DNA from: Closterium sp. Naga37s-1
Lineage: Eukaryota; Streptophyta; Zygnematophyceae; Desmidiales; Closteriaceae
Assembly: GCA_947471745.1 (NCBI GenBank)
Contig: CANJKZ010001109.1
Location: 1,550,001-1,614,000, forward strand
Length of the DNA stretch: 64,000 bases
Direction: 5' to 3'
In this document: positions 30,293 to 42,140 of the stretch, piece after piece
How the letters are laid out: each line of letters opens with the position of its first letter
Position numbering within the stretch: the first letter of the stretch is position 1
Program-made: the position numbers and the translations under genes
Notes under the pieces: generated by a model
Databases searched by the model: none
The model's input: the letters and a program-made list of their open reading frames with translations, nothing else
What the model was told of the DNA's origin: nothing

Positions 30293-30830
30293 ACGGCGCT
30301 CCGGCGCTCCTTCCGGCGTGTCAAAGGCGAAGCCGAAGAGGAAGCTGCGGGTACAGCCAGCGCCGAGACAGCCCGGAGCAGGGCTGGGACCCAGCGCCCC
30401 GGGACCCCTCCTAGGCTGGCTTTTGCAAGGGCAGCCGCCACGAGAGTCAGAGCGTCAGGAGCCATCCCAGGGTTGCGCGCCCGCACTGTCCGCCGCCACG
30501 CAAGCAGCTTCGCACGCGCCAACGACACGAACGCCGAACCTGCGCGGAGGTAACGGGGTGGCACAGGCAGCAGCAGTGGCACCAACGGGAGCAGGCGGGG
30601 ACACTACGGTAGCAGTAGTAGGCACCAGGCGCTCAGCAAGGCTCGGGGCGATATCTTGGGGGCCGCCACGGGGCGGACGGACACCGTGGGTGCTGGCGGG
30701 CCGCGGCAACGGCGTGGCGGAAATGGCAGGAGCAGCGGGACGGGGACAACGAGGGGTTTTACGCAGGGGGATGAGAGGCGGAAGGGGAGGGCGCACTCAA
30801 GCGCCTAGAGCGGAGATTCCAGTGAGGACC

Positions 30831-31098
30831 GTAACTCTTCCTATCTTGTGTTCTAAGACTATAGTGGCTGCCATAGTACCGTTCGTTCAAACCAACGCTG
30901 TGTCGTCAATTATTTATCAAATCGTGCAATCTAAATTGCTAATTGTAGACGACGTGAAGGCGCTCCAGATCCAATTTGAATCAAGTCATTTGCAGCTGTG
31001 AGCAGAACGCTATCAACGTTTGAAGCCGCTGTGCAGAAATCCGTCTGTGCTCTCTATCTTTCGTTTTAGGCACATTCAAGCCTATTGTGACTATAACA
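30831..31098 (+). repeat. Copia C LTR, 3' fragment
   Basis: This matches the last 268 bp or so of the LTR at 41276-42104 (GTAACTCTTCC...GTGACTATAACA). The left end joins LINE D and the right end joins Copia B3, with no matching target duplication visible. Only the 3' part of the LTR survives. Confidence 0.85.
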
Positions 31099-34000
31099 GG
31101 CAGTAAAGTCGACAAGCTCGGCAACTAAGGCAGACGCAGCAGTGGACTCAAAGGAAGGGTCAGTGACAACAGTAGCCAGGAGACGCGTGACAGTAGGACT
31201 GGCAGCACGAAGGGAGTCAGACTCAGGGTCAGCAAGAGCAGGAAGAGAGGACGCAGGAGGAGACGGGAGAGGGACACGCTGGGGAGCAGTGGAAGGACGA
31301 AGCGCCATCTGGTGAGTGCCTGGGACAGCAGGAGGACGCTGACGCGGGACACGATGACCAGTGTGAGCAGCACGAACAGGCGACGCTCGACGAGACTCAG
31401 GCGACGCAGGACGAGACTCAGGCTCACGACGCTCCGTAAGACCTCCAGTCGGACCAGTGTAAGGAGAAGGACCAGGGAGAGGGGAGTCAGACGGTAACTG
31501 TGACTGCGACTGGACAGACGGAGGACACTCTAAGGAGGGAGGAGGACAAGGAGGAGGAGGCTGACCAAGAACCTGCTGAAGGAGCGGAACGAAGTACGGC
31601 CGCGGCCGCGCAGCGTCTCCAGAACCAGCAGAGACACCAGCGCCAGGGTCCTCAGCACCAGCAGCAGCTCCACCTCCAGGGTCCTCAGCACCAGCAGCAG
31701 CTCCAACTCCAGGGTCCGCAGCACCAGCAGCAGCTCCGACTCCAGGGTCCGCAGCACCAACAGCAACTCCAACGCCCAGATCCGCAGCACCAGCCGCACC
31801 TCCAGAAGAAGCAGCACCTCCAGCAGCTCCAGCAGCACCAGCAGTACCACCAGCACCAGCAGCACCTCCAGTAGCGTCAGCAGCACCAGCAGCTCCAGCA
31901 CCAGCAGTACCTCCAGCAGCGCCAGAAGCACCGCCAGCAGCAGAACCTCCAGCAGCTGGGTCCGCGACACTAGGAGCGCCACTCCGAAGACTGCAGCGCC
32001 GTGCGTACCACTCTCGGAGCCGCTGGGGAGAGGGCAGCTCCCGCCTAGGAGGGGAAGCACTAGCACCAGCTCCAGCAGTACTCTTGGCTCCAGAAGCACC
32101 TCTCCTGAGGCTGCAGTACTGTAAGTACCACTCACGCAGCTGCTGTGAGGAGAGAGCTCCTCCAGGTGTAGCACTCCCAGGCTCAGCACCTCCAGACTCA
32201 GCACCCCCAGACTCAGCACCCGCAGGCTCAGCACCCCCAGGCTCCGCACCCCCAGGCTCAGCACCCCCAGACTCCGCAACCCCAGGCTCCGCACCCCCAG
32301 ACTCCGCAACCCCAGGCTCCGCACCCCCAGGCTCCGCACCCCCAGGCTCTGCACGCTCAGGCTCAGCACCCTCAGGCTCGACACCCCTAGCAGGACGAGA
32401 GTCGACAGCTACCTCGACAGGCTCAACCGGGTCTACCTGGGACACACCTGAGGGAGCGGCACCCTGAGGGGGGAGGGGGTCTACCACAGCAGCACCTGGC
32501 GCGAGGAAGAGAGGCAGGGGGGGAAGCGAGGCAGTGCGGTAGGGGAAGAGGCGGTAGTAGGGGACGGACTCGTCGAAAGTGACGTCCCGAGAAGGCAGGA
32601 CACGGCGCGAGGTGAGGTGGTAAAACTGCCAACCAGACGCGTCCGGGACAAAGCCAAGGAAGACACAAGGAACAGCGCGGGAGGAGAGCTTGTCCGCGGA
32701 CGTATCGCGAACAAAGGCTCGAGATCCCTAGACCCGAAAGCGTGACGCATCGCCAACCTCTCCTGTCCAACGCAGTGTCGGCGAAGTCTCCGGAACGGAG
32801 ACACGGGGCCAGAGGTTGAGCTGATGCGCAGCGTATCGGACTGCAAACGGCCACAGAAAGTGGGGGGCAGCCGCATGGATCAAGGAGGTACGAGCGACCT
32901 CCATGACCAAGCCAATGCGGCGCTCAGCAACCCCATTCTGCTGTGGAGAGGCCGGAAGCGTGAACGACTGGCGGATGCCGTGCTCCGCACAGTAGGCTGC
33001 CAAGAGGTCGGAGGAGAACTCACCACCTCTGTCAGAGTGCAAGCGCAGGACAGGAAAGTCCGAGTGGAAACGCTCGCTGAGCTGGAGACGAGAAGCGCTG
33101 ATCCAAGGGATCAAAACATCAGGGACCTCACCCTTGGTGCGCAAGGGGAACACCGTGGTGTAGCGCGAGTAGTCGTCAACAACTATCAGGAAGTACCTCT
33201 CCTGACCCTGACCACGGACGCGGGCTGGGCCCCACACGTCCATGTGGAGCGTCTGCAAGGGAGCAGTCGTCGGGGGAAACGAGGAGGAGTGAGGAGCGGC
33301 GCGCTGCCGCCCCTCGACACAGGGAAGACAGGGAGGAGCAGGCGAGGGTGGGAGGGGAGGGAGAACCCTGGGAAGACCAGAGACAAGGTACCGTTTGTGC
33401 ATGGCACGAAGGCGCTGCACGGACGGGTGACCAAGTCGGTGGTGCCAGAGGACGGTCTCGTGCGCCAGAGAGCGACACGAGCAGGGGGCCGACAGCTGAC
33501 CTGACGCAGACGCAGACGCAGCTACCTGAGGGGACTCAGTGGTCAGTGTGTACAGGTCCGACCCCGGCTGCCGAGTGAAGGTAGCCAGGTGACGGCCCGT
33601 CCGAGCACACGTGCAGTGTGTCACGCGCTCGTAGGCAGGGGTGAACTGGTGAACACCCCCGTCCTGGAGCGCACAACCCGCCACCAAGTTCGTAGAGAAC
33701 GAGGGGAGGTGGAGACCTGACAGGGAGCCAGACGGGACCGCAGGACAAGGAAGGACAGTGGAGGAGGTCGCAATGACCGGACCCCCAGAGGGGTCAGCGA
33801 GGGAGACAGCAACTGGCCGAGCAAGCGGCTCAAGGGCAGTGCGGTCACGAAAGAAACAGCGAGAAGCACCTGAGTCCAGAGTGAAGGTGTGCAGTGCCTC
33901 AGTCGACTCAGTACCAGGGGGCGCAGACTCACGAGCACCTAGAGCAGCAGCCTCACCAGCACCTGGGGTAGCAGACACGCGAGTACCGGGAGTGGTAGCC

Positions 34001-35889
34001 TCACCAGCACCTAGGGCAACAGACGCACTAGCACCTAGAGCGGCAGCCTCACTCACAGGACACGGCAGCTGCACCTGTCCACTACCAGAAGCTCCCGAAC
34101 GACGCACTCCAGAGCGACTGCCACTACGGCCACCCCGACAGCCCCAACTGGCGTACCACTCACGAAGCTGCTGGGGCGAGAGAGGACACGGCAGCTGCAT
34201 CTGTCCACTACCAGAAGCTCCCAACCGACCCACTCCAGAGCGACTACCACTACGGCCACCCCGACAGCCCCAACTAGCGTACCACGCACGAAGCTGCTGG
34301 GGCGAAAGAGGACACGGCAGCTGCACCTGTCCACTACCAGAAGCTCCCGACCGACCCACTCCAGAGCGACTACCACTACGGCCACCCCGACAGCCCCAAC
34401 TAGCGTACCACTCACGAAGCTGCTGGGGCGTGAGGGACTCACGCGCACGGCCCTGGAGCTGCATCTGGCCACGCCAGGAGCAGCAGTAGCAGCAGTAGCG
34501 GCAGTAACAGCAGTAACAGCAGGAGCGGTAGCAGTGGGAGTAGAAAAGGCAGTAGCAGCAGTAGCAGCGGTAGCAGTGCTGGCAGGGCAATGCTCACCAG
34601 TGGTCGGCGCGGCAGGCGCAAGACGGTGGGGACAGCGGGGCCGCTACAACTGCAGGGCGGGGCCGGGTCGCAGCAGGGAGCTCCGCGACAGCTGCTGCAG
34701 GGCGAGGCCGGGCCGCGACGGCAGCTGCTCCAGGTGCCAGGGGCGGCTGCTGCAGTGGCGGCTGCTCCAGGGGCCAGGGGCGGCTGCTGCAGCGGTGGTT
34801 GCTCCAGGGGCCAGGGGCGGCTGCTGCAGGGGCGGCTGCTCCAGGGGCGAGGGGCGGCTCCTGCAGTGGCGGCTGCTCCAGTGGCCAGGGGCGGCTGCTG
34901 CAGGGGCGGCTGCTCCAGAGGCCAGGCGCGGATTAGGTCAGGGCGACGCGGCGAGCAGGGCGACGCGGCGGGCAGGTGGCGACGCCGCGGGCAGGGCGAC
35001 GCGGCGGGCAGGTGACGACGCCGCGGGCAGGGCGACGCGGTGAGCAGGTGACGACGCCGCGAGCAGGGCGACGCGGCGAGCAGGTGACGACGCCGCGAGC
35101 AGGGCGACGCCGCGAGCAGGTGGCGACGCCGCGGGCAGGGCGACGCGGCGAGCAGGTGACGACGCCGCGGGCAGGCGACGACGCCGCGGGCAGGCGACGA
35201 CGCCGCGGGTAGGCGACGACGTCGCGGGCAGGGGCTACGTCGCGGGCAGGCGACGACGCCGCAGGCAGGCGACGACGCCGCGGGCAGGCGACGACGCCGC
35301 GGGCAGGGGCTACGTCGCGGGCAGGTGACGACGCCGCGGGCAGGCGGCGACGCCGCGGGCAGGGCGACGCGGCGGGCGGCGAGAGCCTGCAGGGGCGGCG
35401 CGCGGTCGGGCAGAGGCTGCGCGCGGGCCTGACGAGTCTGCAGGGGCGGCTCTCGGGCTTGACGGGCCTGCAGAGGCGGCTCGGGGGGGGCCTGACGGGT
35501 CTGCAGAGGCGGCTCGGGGGCCTGACGGACCTGCAGGGGCGGCTCGAGGGCGCACGAGGGCGCTCGAGGGCGCACGAGGGCGCACGAGGGCGCACGAGGG
35601 CGCACGAGGGCGCACGAAGGCGCACGAAGGCGCACTAGCAGAGAAAGGCGCACGAGGGCGCACGCAAGGTAGGGCGCACGAGGGCGCTTCTAGCGGAATA
35701 GTGGGCCCATAGTAGAAAGCGGTCCTAGGTAGCAACCTAGGCTCGTGATACCATGTTAGAATCTAGAATAGAACGAGAATGCATGAAACTAGGTAGGAGG
35801 GGGATACAAGTAGGAAACCCTAACAAAGCTGTACCCCCTAAGGCTAAACCCACTATAGCCTACACAATATAAACATATAATGTTTGACA
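31099..35889 (-). mobile_element. Copia B3, minus-strand element lacking its 3' part
   Basis: Right to left it has a 5' LTR (35754-35889), a primer-binding site complement (CTCGTGATACCA), a long GC-rich leader (about 34600-35700), gag with three tandem repeats (34060-34440), protease (TFTLDSGASRCFF), integrase (HSDRGGEFSSD, QQNGVAERRIG) and the Pro/Ala/Glu-rich linker. Reverse transcriptase, RNase H and the 3' LTR are missing. The right end abuts LINE C and the left end the Copia C LTR fragment. It is a fossil with few breaks besides the missing end. Confidence 0.87.
35754..35889 (-). repeat. Copia B3 5' LTR
   Basis: 136 bp, TGTTAGAATCTAG...ATGTTTGACA in window orientation, next to the complement of the primer-binding site. 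It resembles the Copia B LTRs at 51852, 57959 and 62717. Confidence 0.88.
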
Positions 35890-37190
35890 CAAATGTCGCC
35901 TCAAGCCCTGGACAGCCTCGTCAAGCTGTCCCACAGCAGCAGCGCCACCCTCTGCGGGCGCAGCCAGCACGGGCGCCAGCAGCACTGCGAGCTGGTCCGC
36001 CGCGTCCAAGCAAGTCTCACGCGGGCGGTAACGGAACGTCTCAGGTGGGATCACGGGGAGTGACGAGTGAGCAAGCACCTGTATCAGCAGCAACGCGTGA
36101 AGACTCTCCGCAAGGCGGTGGAGCTGGCCGAGTGTCGCCTCTAGAACACGTGTCTGCGGAGGCTGAAGTGCCCCCGCCAGGAACAAATGCGGCTCATCAG
36201 CAGCAGCATGATGAGAATACTGGGCCCCCGCTGCCCCTCCTCCTGCGGCCACAAATTCCACTCCCGCAACAGGCGGAACCGGCGGGAGCAGGTGCCGAGG
36301 CAGCAGGAGCAGGAGCCGTTGGGGCCGGAACCGGAGGAGGGGGTGCAGCTGCAGGCGGTGGATTCAAGTGGAGCGCGGCTGGACGAGGAGCCGCATGGGC
36401 AAGCGAGGTGTGCTTCGAACTGCTCTGGCTCTGCGTTGCCCTCTCCTCGCGCACCGCCCTCGACACTTCCCGCTAAAGATCCGCCATCGTCACGGGCGGA
36501 CGGTACGCCCCACCACCTCCGCGTCCGCGGGGACCTCTCCAGCCACCATGACCGTTGGGGTGAGCAGTCCAGTGAGATTGCTGATGGTAACGCCGTGGAG
36601 AATCGCGGCGGCGTTGTGACGACTCACGCTCCTGGTGGGGCGCGGGAGAATGGGGGCGAGACTGGCGGCGGTCAGGCGACGGGGGGCGTGACGGCTGACC
36701 CGCCGGGGCCATCGACATCACAACAGGCGCGGACTGGCCCAGTGCCGTGGGCGCAGTCAGGAGAACCGGGCCACCAGTGGTGGCGGACGCCGCCTGCGGC
36801 GACGAAGCAGAGGCCGGAGCAGGCTTGACGGGGACAGAAGCGAGCGGTGCAACGGGTGCGACAGGAACAGGGACCGGGGGACCTGCAACATCCCCAGCAG
36901 GCGCAGATACTGGCGGCTCAACAAAGGGAGCTAGGGGAACATGAGCAGCAGCGGGGGCGGAGGGAGCAGCAACAAGCTCAGACTGGACGGGGGAAAGTCA
37001 CGGCACTAGGAGCCTTGGGTGCGAGGGGAGGAGGCATTTCAGAGACTGCTCTCGCGGGCTTTGGAATCGGCGGCAGAGGGGGCTTCATCACCGTGGTCGC
37101 CTTTTCGGGTTCCGACTGGGGCCTGGCGACCACAGCCGACCAAGCGGCAGCGCGCTCTGGCGACGGCTCTGGCGCACCGACAATCACCAT
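35890..37190 (-). pseudogene. Antisense protein gene of LINE C, broken
   Basis: The ATG at 37190 and first residues (MVIVGAPEPSPE) are the same as in LINE A. Further pieces are QPSRPPSPDRR, SPRRYHQQSHW, GGGGAYRPPVTMADL, REMSRAVREERA and the C-terminal domain (36261 down to about 35890, LGQLHRLAESLHALLL, CLDAADQLAVLLAP). At least three stops or frameshifts separate them, including one after residue 70 and a stop replacing Gln after VTMADL. Despite this decay the pieces remain far more similar to LINE A in this frame than in the plus frame. Confidence 0.65.
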
Positions 37191-39910
37191 CCCGAGAGCA
37201 AGGAGACCACGGTGCTAGGAGACAGACGGCTAGCGGGACGGGCGGAGGACCGGAGAACGGGTACCAAGCAGCGGGACGTACGGCTTTAATAGCATTAGAA
37301 GCAGCTAATGAAGTCGATGAAAATGCTGACCCTACTTATAGGGAAGAGTCTCTCTCAGTGAGTGAAGATGGAGACACAGGGGAAGAAGACGGGACGGCGA
37401 GGAGGATGAGAGAGGAGGTCGGGCGCCGCCCGGAAGCAGAACAGGGACCGACAGATGTCGATCGAACGGGCGTGTATCCAACCTTCCCATCGACCACGAG
37501 AACGGGCCGCACACGACAAAATCGAGGCGCGAATGCAGATACAGCGACGCACCAGACCCTCCAAAAACCCCGCTATTTTTCAGCTGACGAACTGGCGAAG
37601 CGAGCAGACATGTTTGCTGACATCGCAAACTGGGATATTTCAGCATTAAGCGACAGTCGACAACCATCTCTGTCACGGTGTTTACCGCCAAACCTGTGCC
37701 AGCTGTTCTCGCTGGCACTATTGACCCCGTTACTCCACCTATCGCGAAACCCGGAGTCCAAAGCGGGATGGCGCCTACTGCTTTTTCTCCCGCGTCTAAC
37801 ACTTCGCCAAACCTTACCCCTACGCCCGAACTGGCCCCAGATCAAGGCTCAGCTCCGAGCTTTCCATTGTGGCGAATGGGAGCAGTTGTACCGAGATGCA
37901 GTCGAGGCAGTCAACACCCCTCCATCGCCACGACACCAGCCCGATGCGACTGGAGTCATCAGCCGAGCCGAGGGCCTGGCGAAACAAGGCAGTCTCCGCC
38001 GTGCCATGCTGGCGCTGGAGTCAACGCCCGTCTGCACACCTAGTCCAGAAATTCTGGACGAACTCCGCCAAAAACACCTGCCTCCTGCACATGAGATGAC
38101 GACCTGGCAAGCGACACGTGGGTCAAAGTTGTCCATCACCTACACTGAATTCGCCAAAATGTTGGGAAGATGCAAAAACGGAGTGGGGGCCGGACCGTCT
38201 GGCACAACGTTCGAACACCTGCGCGACGCGACCGTAACCAACGCACTGGTCAGCACCCATCTGCACGCCTTGGTAAATACCATGCTGGGAGAAATTTTAC
38301 TAGGCTCAGTGGCAGACCTGCTGACGGCGTCACGACTCATCGCTCTGGCCAAACCAGGAGGGGGCGCCCGGCCAATCGCGATAGGCGAATGTCTGACTAG
38401 GCTGGTAGCCAAGGCAGCCCTTACAGCCATGGGAGAAGCTGCCCGCGAGTATTTCCTACCCCTTCAATACAGCGTGGTGGTGCCAGGTGGAGCGGAGGCG
38501 ATTATCCACGCAGCAAGGACATTTTTGGATGCCCGACCCAACAGTCTGATACTGCAAACTGACATTTCAAACGCATTCAACAATGTTTCATGACAAGCCA
38601 TCGCCACTGCGTTACAGGAGCCCGACCTTTTGCCACTGCTGCCTTTAGTCAAACTGACCTACAGTAACCCGTCGCTGCTGCACCTGGACGCCAACTTCAA
38701 CAGCTAACCTTAAAAAAGCGAACGCAGCGTTCGCCAGGGCGACCCACTCGGACCACTACTGTTCGCGGCAGGGATGCACCCCACACTCTGCGAAACAGCT
38801 GAGGCACATCCGGACGTGCTCTGCTTAGCATACGTGGATGATGTCACTTTCCTAGGGGAGACACCGCAAACTGTAGCAGCCTTCACATTTTTCACAGACA
38901 AGCTGGCACACCTGGGCCTGACGCACAACCCACTGAAGTGTGCGGCCTGGAGCTCATCCACGGTCGAACAGACGCAACTTCCGCCAGGAGTGCTGTATTC
39001 GAAAGACGGCGTGCGACTTCTGGGCAGCTACCTGGGGCCCGACTCTGGAGCGGCCAAATTCCTATTTGGACAGCTTGAGGAGATGGCGAAGCCATTACCC
39101 CTCCTTGAACGAGCAGATCCCCAGGTAGCCTCGCTGCTAGTCACACGCTGCATCTCCAGGCGCATGGCCTACCTCATTAGAACGACTCCCCTCCACCTAC
39201 TCCCCCATGGCAGCTGGAGCCAGTGGGGACAGGACCTGCTAACAGCACTGCTAGTATCGGGCGATATCCGCATCTCAACGTGCAGAGCCGAGCAAGCACG
39301 TGTCTGGGCGCAGGCTTCCCTGCCACCGTCGCTAGGTGGCATCGGCATCACGGATCCCTTAATAGAAGGGGTGTACGGCTTCACTGCGAGTTTTACCCAG
39401 GCGGCACTTTTTCTCTCCACCCTTGAGCTAGACCCAGAAAATGCATTGACTTAGGCAAGGAACCACATGCTCTTGCCGCGGGATGATACTACGCCACTGC
39501 ACGCGTGGCTTACCGAGTGCGAAGCGGCGTTGCCATGGGAGATTCTAGAAAAGGAGCGACTGACATATTCGGACGTTAGGCTCCAACACGTGCTCGGTTT
39601 AAAGGTCCATGGAAGCAGATACGTCGTGCAGGTCCAAGACACGAGGCGCATGAAGCCGAACCCCCTCTCAGGCCATACGCCGCGGATGTTCTCGCCGGGA
39701 TACGGCACCGGTGACTGGCTGACCGCAATCCCCATCGCCCCAAGCAGACAGAGATGGTCAGGGGCCCTTCAGAGGACCCAATCTGTAGGACTCCTACTCA
39801 AGCTAAGCGAGGCGGCGGCGGCGGCAGAGAACCCGCCTGTAGGCGGTATTGGGCAGGAACTGAACCTAGGGGACTATTTTGCGGTGGTTGAGCCCTCCCT
39901 AAAGCTCTAG
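37019..39910 (+). pseudogene. LINE C ORF2, broken and without endonuclease
   Basis: Similarity to LINE A ORF2 runs from the acidic segment through LPPNLCQLF, GAGPSGTTFEHLRD, LQTDISNAFNN, RQGDPLGPLLFAAG and YVDDVTFLG. An in-frame TGA follows motif A near 38591. A frameshift and a stop lie near 38700-38770, a TAG near 39452 and a small deletion near 39535. After AIPIAPS the sequence jumps to RQRWSGALQR, so the zinc knuckle and nuclease core of LINE A (its 20960-21530) are gone. The jump has a GACAGAGATGG word at the join. Confidence 0.87.
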
Positions 39911-40029
39911 AGGGGGTAGTCGGTAGGATTTGTTGCTTTGTTTGTTAGTTACGTCTGCTTCTATAACTTGCATGCTTGTAATCTGCTGCCATATCAATAC
40001 AAGGACCATTAGAGAGAGAGAGAGAGAGA

Positions 40030-42103
40030 TTTTCATGGCGCAGCTAGAGGGGTTTGATGATGGTAGTGGCAGAGTGTGGAAGCTGAAGAAGGCGCTCTAT
40101 GGGCTCAAGCAAGCCCCTAGGCAGTGGTACTTGAAGCTGCGTGAAGTCTTGGAGGAGATCGGGTTCATTCCCTCATCCGCCGATCATTCCTTGTTCATGC
40201 TTGGCGAGGGGGAGCAGAGGAGTTTCATGGTGGTTTATGTGGATGACATCCTCATTTTCTCACCCTCCTCTGACATTGTGAAGGAGGTGATGCTGAAGCT
40301 GCAAGACAAGTTCAAGTGCAAGTCCCTTGGTGACGTGAACTTCTACCTTGGGCTCCACATCGAACGAGACGTGGAGAAGCGGAGCATGCGAGTGCACCAA
40401 CGGAAGTACCTGGAGGCGTTGGCTGCCAACTTCGGCCAGAGTGAAGGTCATGTGGCTACTCCCTTTCCCTCTGGGTTCAAGTGTGTGAAGGGGCCAGAGG
40501 AGGAGAGCGTTGGAGAAGAGGAGAGGCACCGATTTCACTCGTTGGTGGGCAGCCTCATGTATGCGGCGGTAAACACCCGACCGGACGTCGCGTTTGCTAC
40601 CGGGCAGCTGGCTAGGGTTGTGCAATGCCCTAATGAGGAGCAGGTAGCAGCTGGAATGAGGGTGGCCAAGTATCTTGGCCAAACACCGACCGTTGGGCTG
40701 CAATACTCGGCGGCGGCACAAAGGCGCCAAAAGGGCGCGGATGGTGTTGAACCCGGGCGTTTGTTCCTCACCGCCTACTCGGATGCTTCATATGCATCAG
40801 AACCAGAGGACATGACAAGTGTGGGAGGCTTCATATGCTGTGTTGGTGGAGGCCCAACTGCTTGGGAGAGCAAGAAGCAGGTTGACCAAGCTTTGAGCTC
40901 GGTGGAGTCCGAGTACATGGCACTCTTCCGTGCCGTACGGGAGATTGTGTGGCAGCGGCGTTTGTTGGCTGAATTGGGGGAGGAGCAGCAAGGACCTACC
41001 CCACTGTACTGTGACAGCCAGGGTGCCATTGCTCTTGCTAAGAACCCTGTGTTGCATGGACTCACGAAGCACATGAGGGTGAAGTGGCATTGGACGAGGA
41101 GCATGGTAACCGCGGGTGAAGTTGAGTTGCGCTACGTGAAGACCACGGGGCAGCCGGCTGACATGATGACCAAGAGGCTGGTGGAGCAGCAGCATTGGAA
41201 GTGTTGCAAGCTGGCTGGGATGGCTCTGAACTGAGAGAGCAACATATCCTAAGGCCAACAATCCGAGGGGGAGTTTGTTGGTGCAACCCTACGGTTTGCA
41301 CTCGGCTTGTTGTCCATGTGCGTGCATGTGTGTGTGTATGGAATGGTATGAGGGCATGGGATAATATATATTTCATGCTTATAATTGTGTGTGAATGTTG
41401 AGTCATGATGTCGAGTGTGTGTGTCGAGTCAATAGCGAGTTATCGCTAGACGCGTGTTACGCGGTCGTTTGTGTCTCGCGCGCGGTTTCTATTTTGTCGT
41501 GCGCGGTTTCTATTTTGTCCTGTGTCGAACGTTCGGCGTGTCGCAGATGTGTGCAGCAGACCCATCAATAACTCAAGGATGAGTTTGTGATGAAGAGCCC
41601 GAGCCTTGGTGTCAAGCCTCAAGTGATTTCGAAGCTCGCCAAAAGGGTACACCTCAAGATATTGAAGATAGTTACATTACTTTGTGTAGTGTAACATTTC
41701 ACTTGGTGTAGGCCCTAGTGAAGGGTAGTTTCGAGACCCTTCATGGTTGGGGACAGTGTGGCACTGTTCCACATCACTGTACCTCGGCTCTTGGGGTTTG
41801 TAGGAGCTGGGAGTCATTCCCAACTCGTAACTCTTCCTAACTCTTCCTATCTTGTGTTTCTAAGACTATGTTGCTGCCATAGTGCCGTTCGTTCAAACAA
41901 ACGCTGTGTCGTCAATTCTTGATGAAATCGTGCGATCTAAATTGCCTGTTGTAGGCAACGTTAAGGCGCTCCATATCCAAGTTGAATGAAGTCATTTGGA
42001 GTTGTGAGCAGATTGCTATGAACGCTTAAAGCCGCTGTGCAGAAATCCGACTGTGCACTCTATCCTTCGTTTTAGGCACATTGGAGCCTACTGTGACTAT
42101 AAC

Positions 42104-42104
<1 letters not shown>
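40030..42104 (+). mobile_element. Copia C, 3' half (reverse transcriptase, RNase H, 3' LTR)
   Basis: The Ty1/copia coding region starts in the middle of reverse transcriptase (KLKKALYGLKQAPRQW, YVDDILIFS) and continues through RNase H (AYSDASYAS, SVESEYMALF). A stop at 41234 and a purine tract GAGGGGGAG come before an 829-bp LTR. The piece is open throughout but lacks its 5' half. The left end abuts the short GA tract of LINE C and the right end a CAG-rich part of Copia B4. Confidence 0.9.
41276..42104 (+). repeat. Copia C 3' LTR, 829 bp
   Basis: Begins TGTTGGTGCAACC and ends GACTATAACA. An 819-bp solo copy in reverse orientation lies at 53603-54421, and a 3' fragment lies at 30831-31098. 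Confidence 0.92.

Positions 42105-42140
<36 letters not shown>

Larger units (their letters stand above)
29119..30830 (+). mobile_element. LINE D, 5' part only
   Basis: The 5' end of a third LINE subfamily: hairpins, a leader and a GC-rich region. It stops abruptly at a fragment of a Copia C LTR, before any reverse transcriptase sequence. It follows LINE B head-to-tail through GA tract and monomers. Confidence 0.75.
35890..40010 (+). mobile_element. LINE C, decayed relative of LINE A
   Basis: It is homologous to LINE A from about LINE A position 17027 to the 3' end. The 5' end is missing where Copia B3 begins. The 3' UTR ends CATATCAATACAAGGACCATT and runs into a short (AG)n (40011-40029). 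It has several in-frame stops and frameshifts in ORF2 and a deletion of about 600 bp or more that removes the whole endonuclease domain. It is a dead copy, but a useful outgroup for testing which strand of LINE A is under selection. Confidence 0.88.

Noticed and set aside
34439-35653. 404-codon Arg/Ala/Pro frame in the Copia B3 leader, and similar frames at 13990-14650 and 49980-50700
   Set aside because: Translations of GC-rich tandem repeats. The repeat unit differs among copies, so no protein is conserved.
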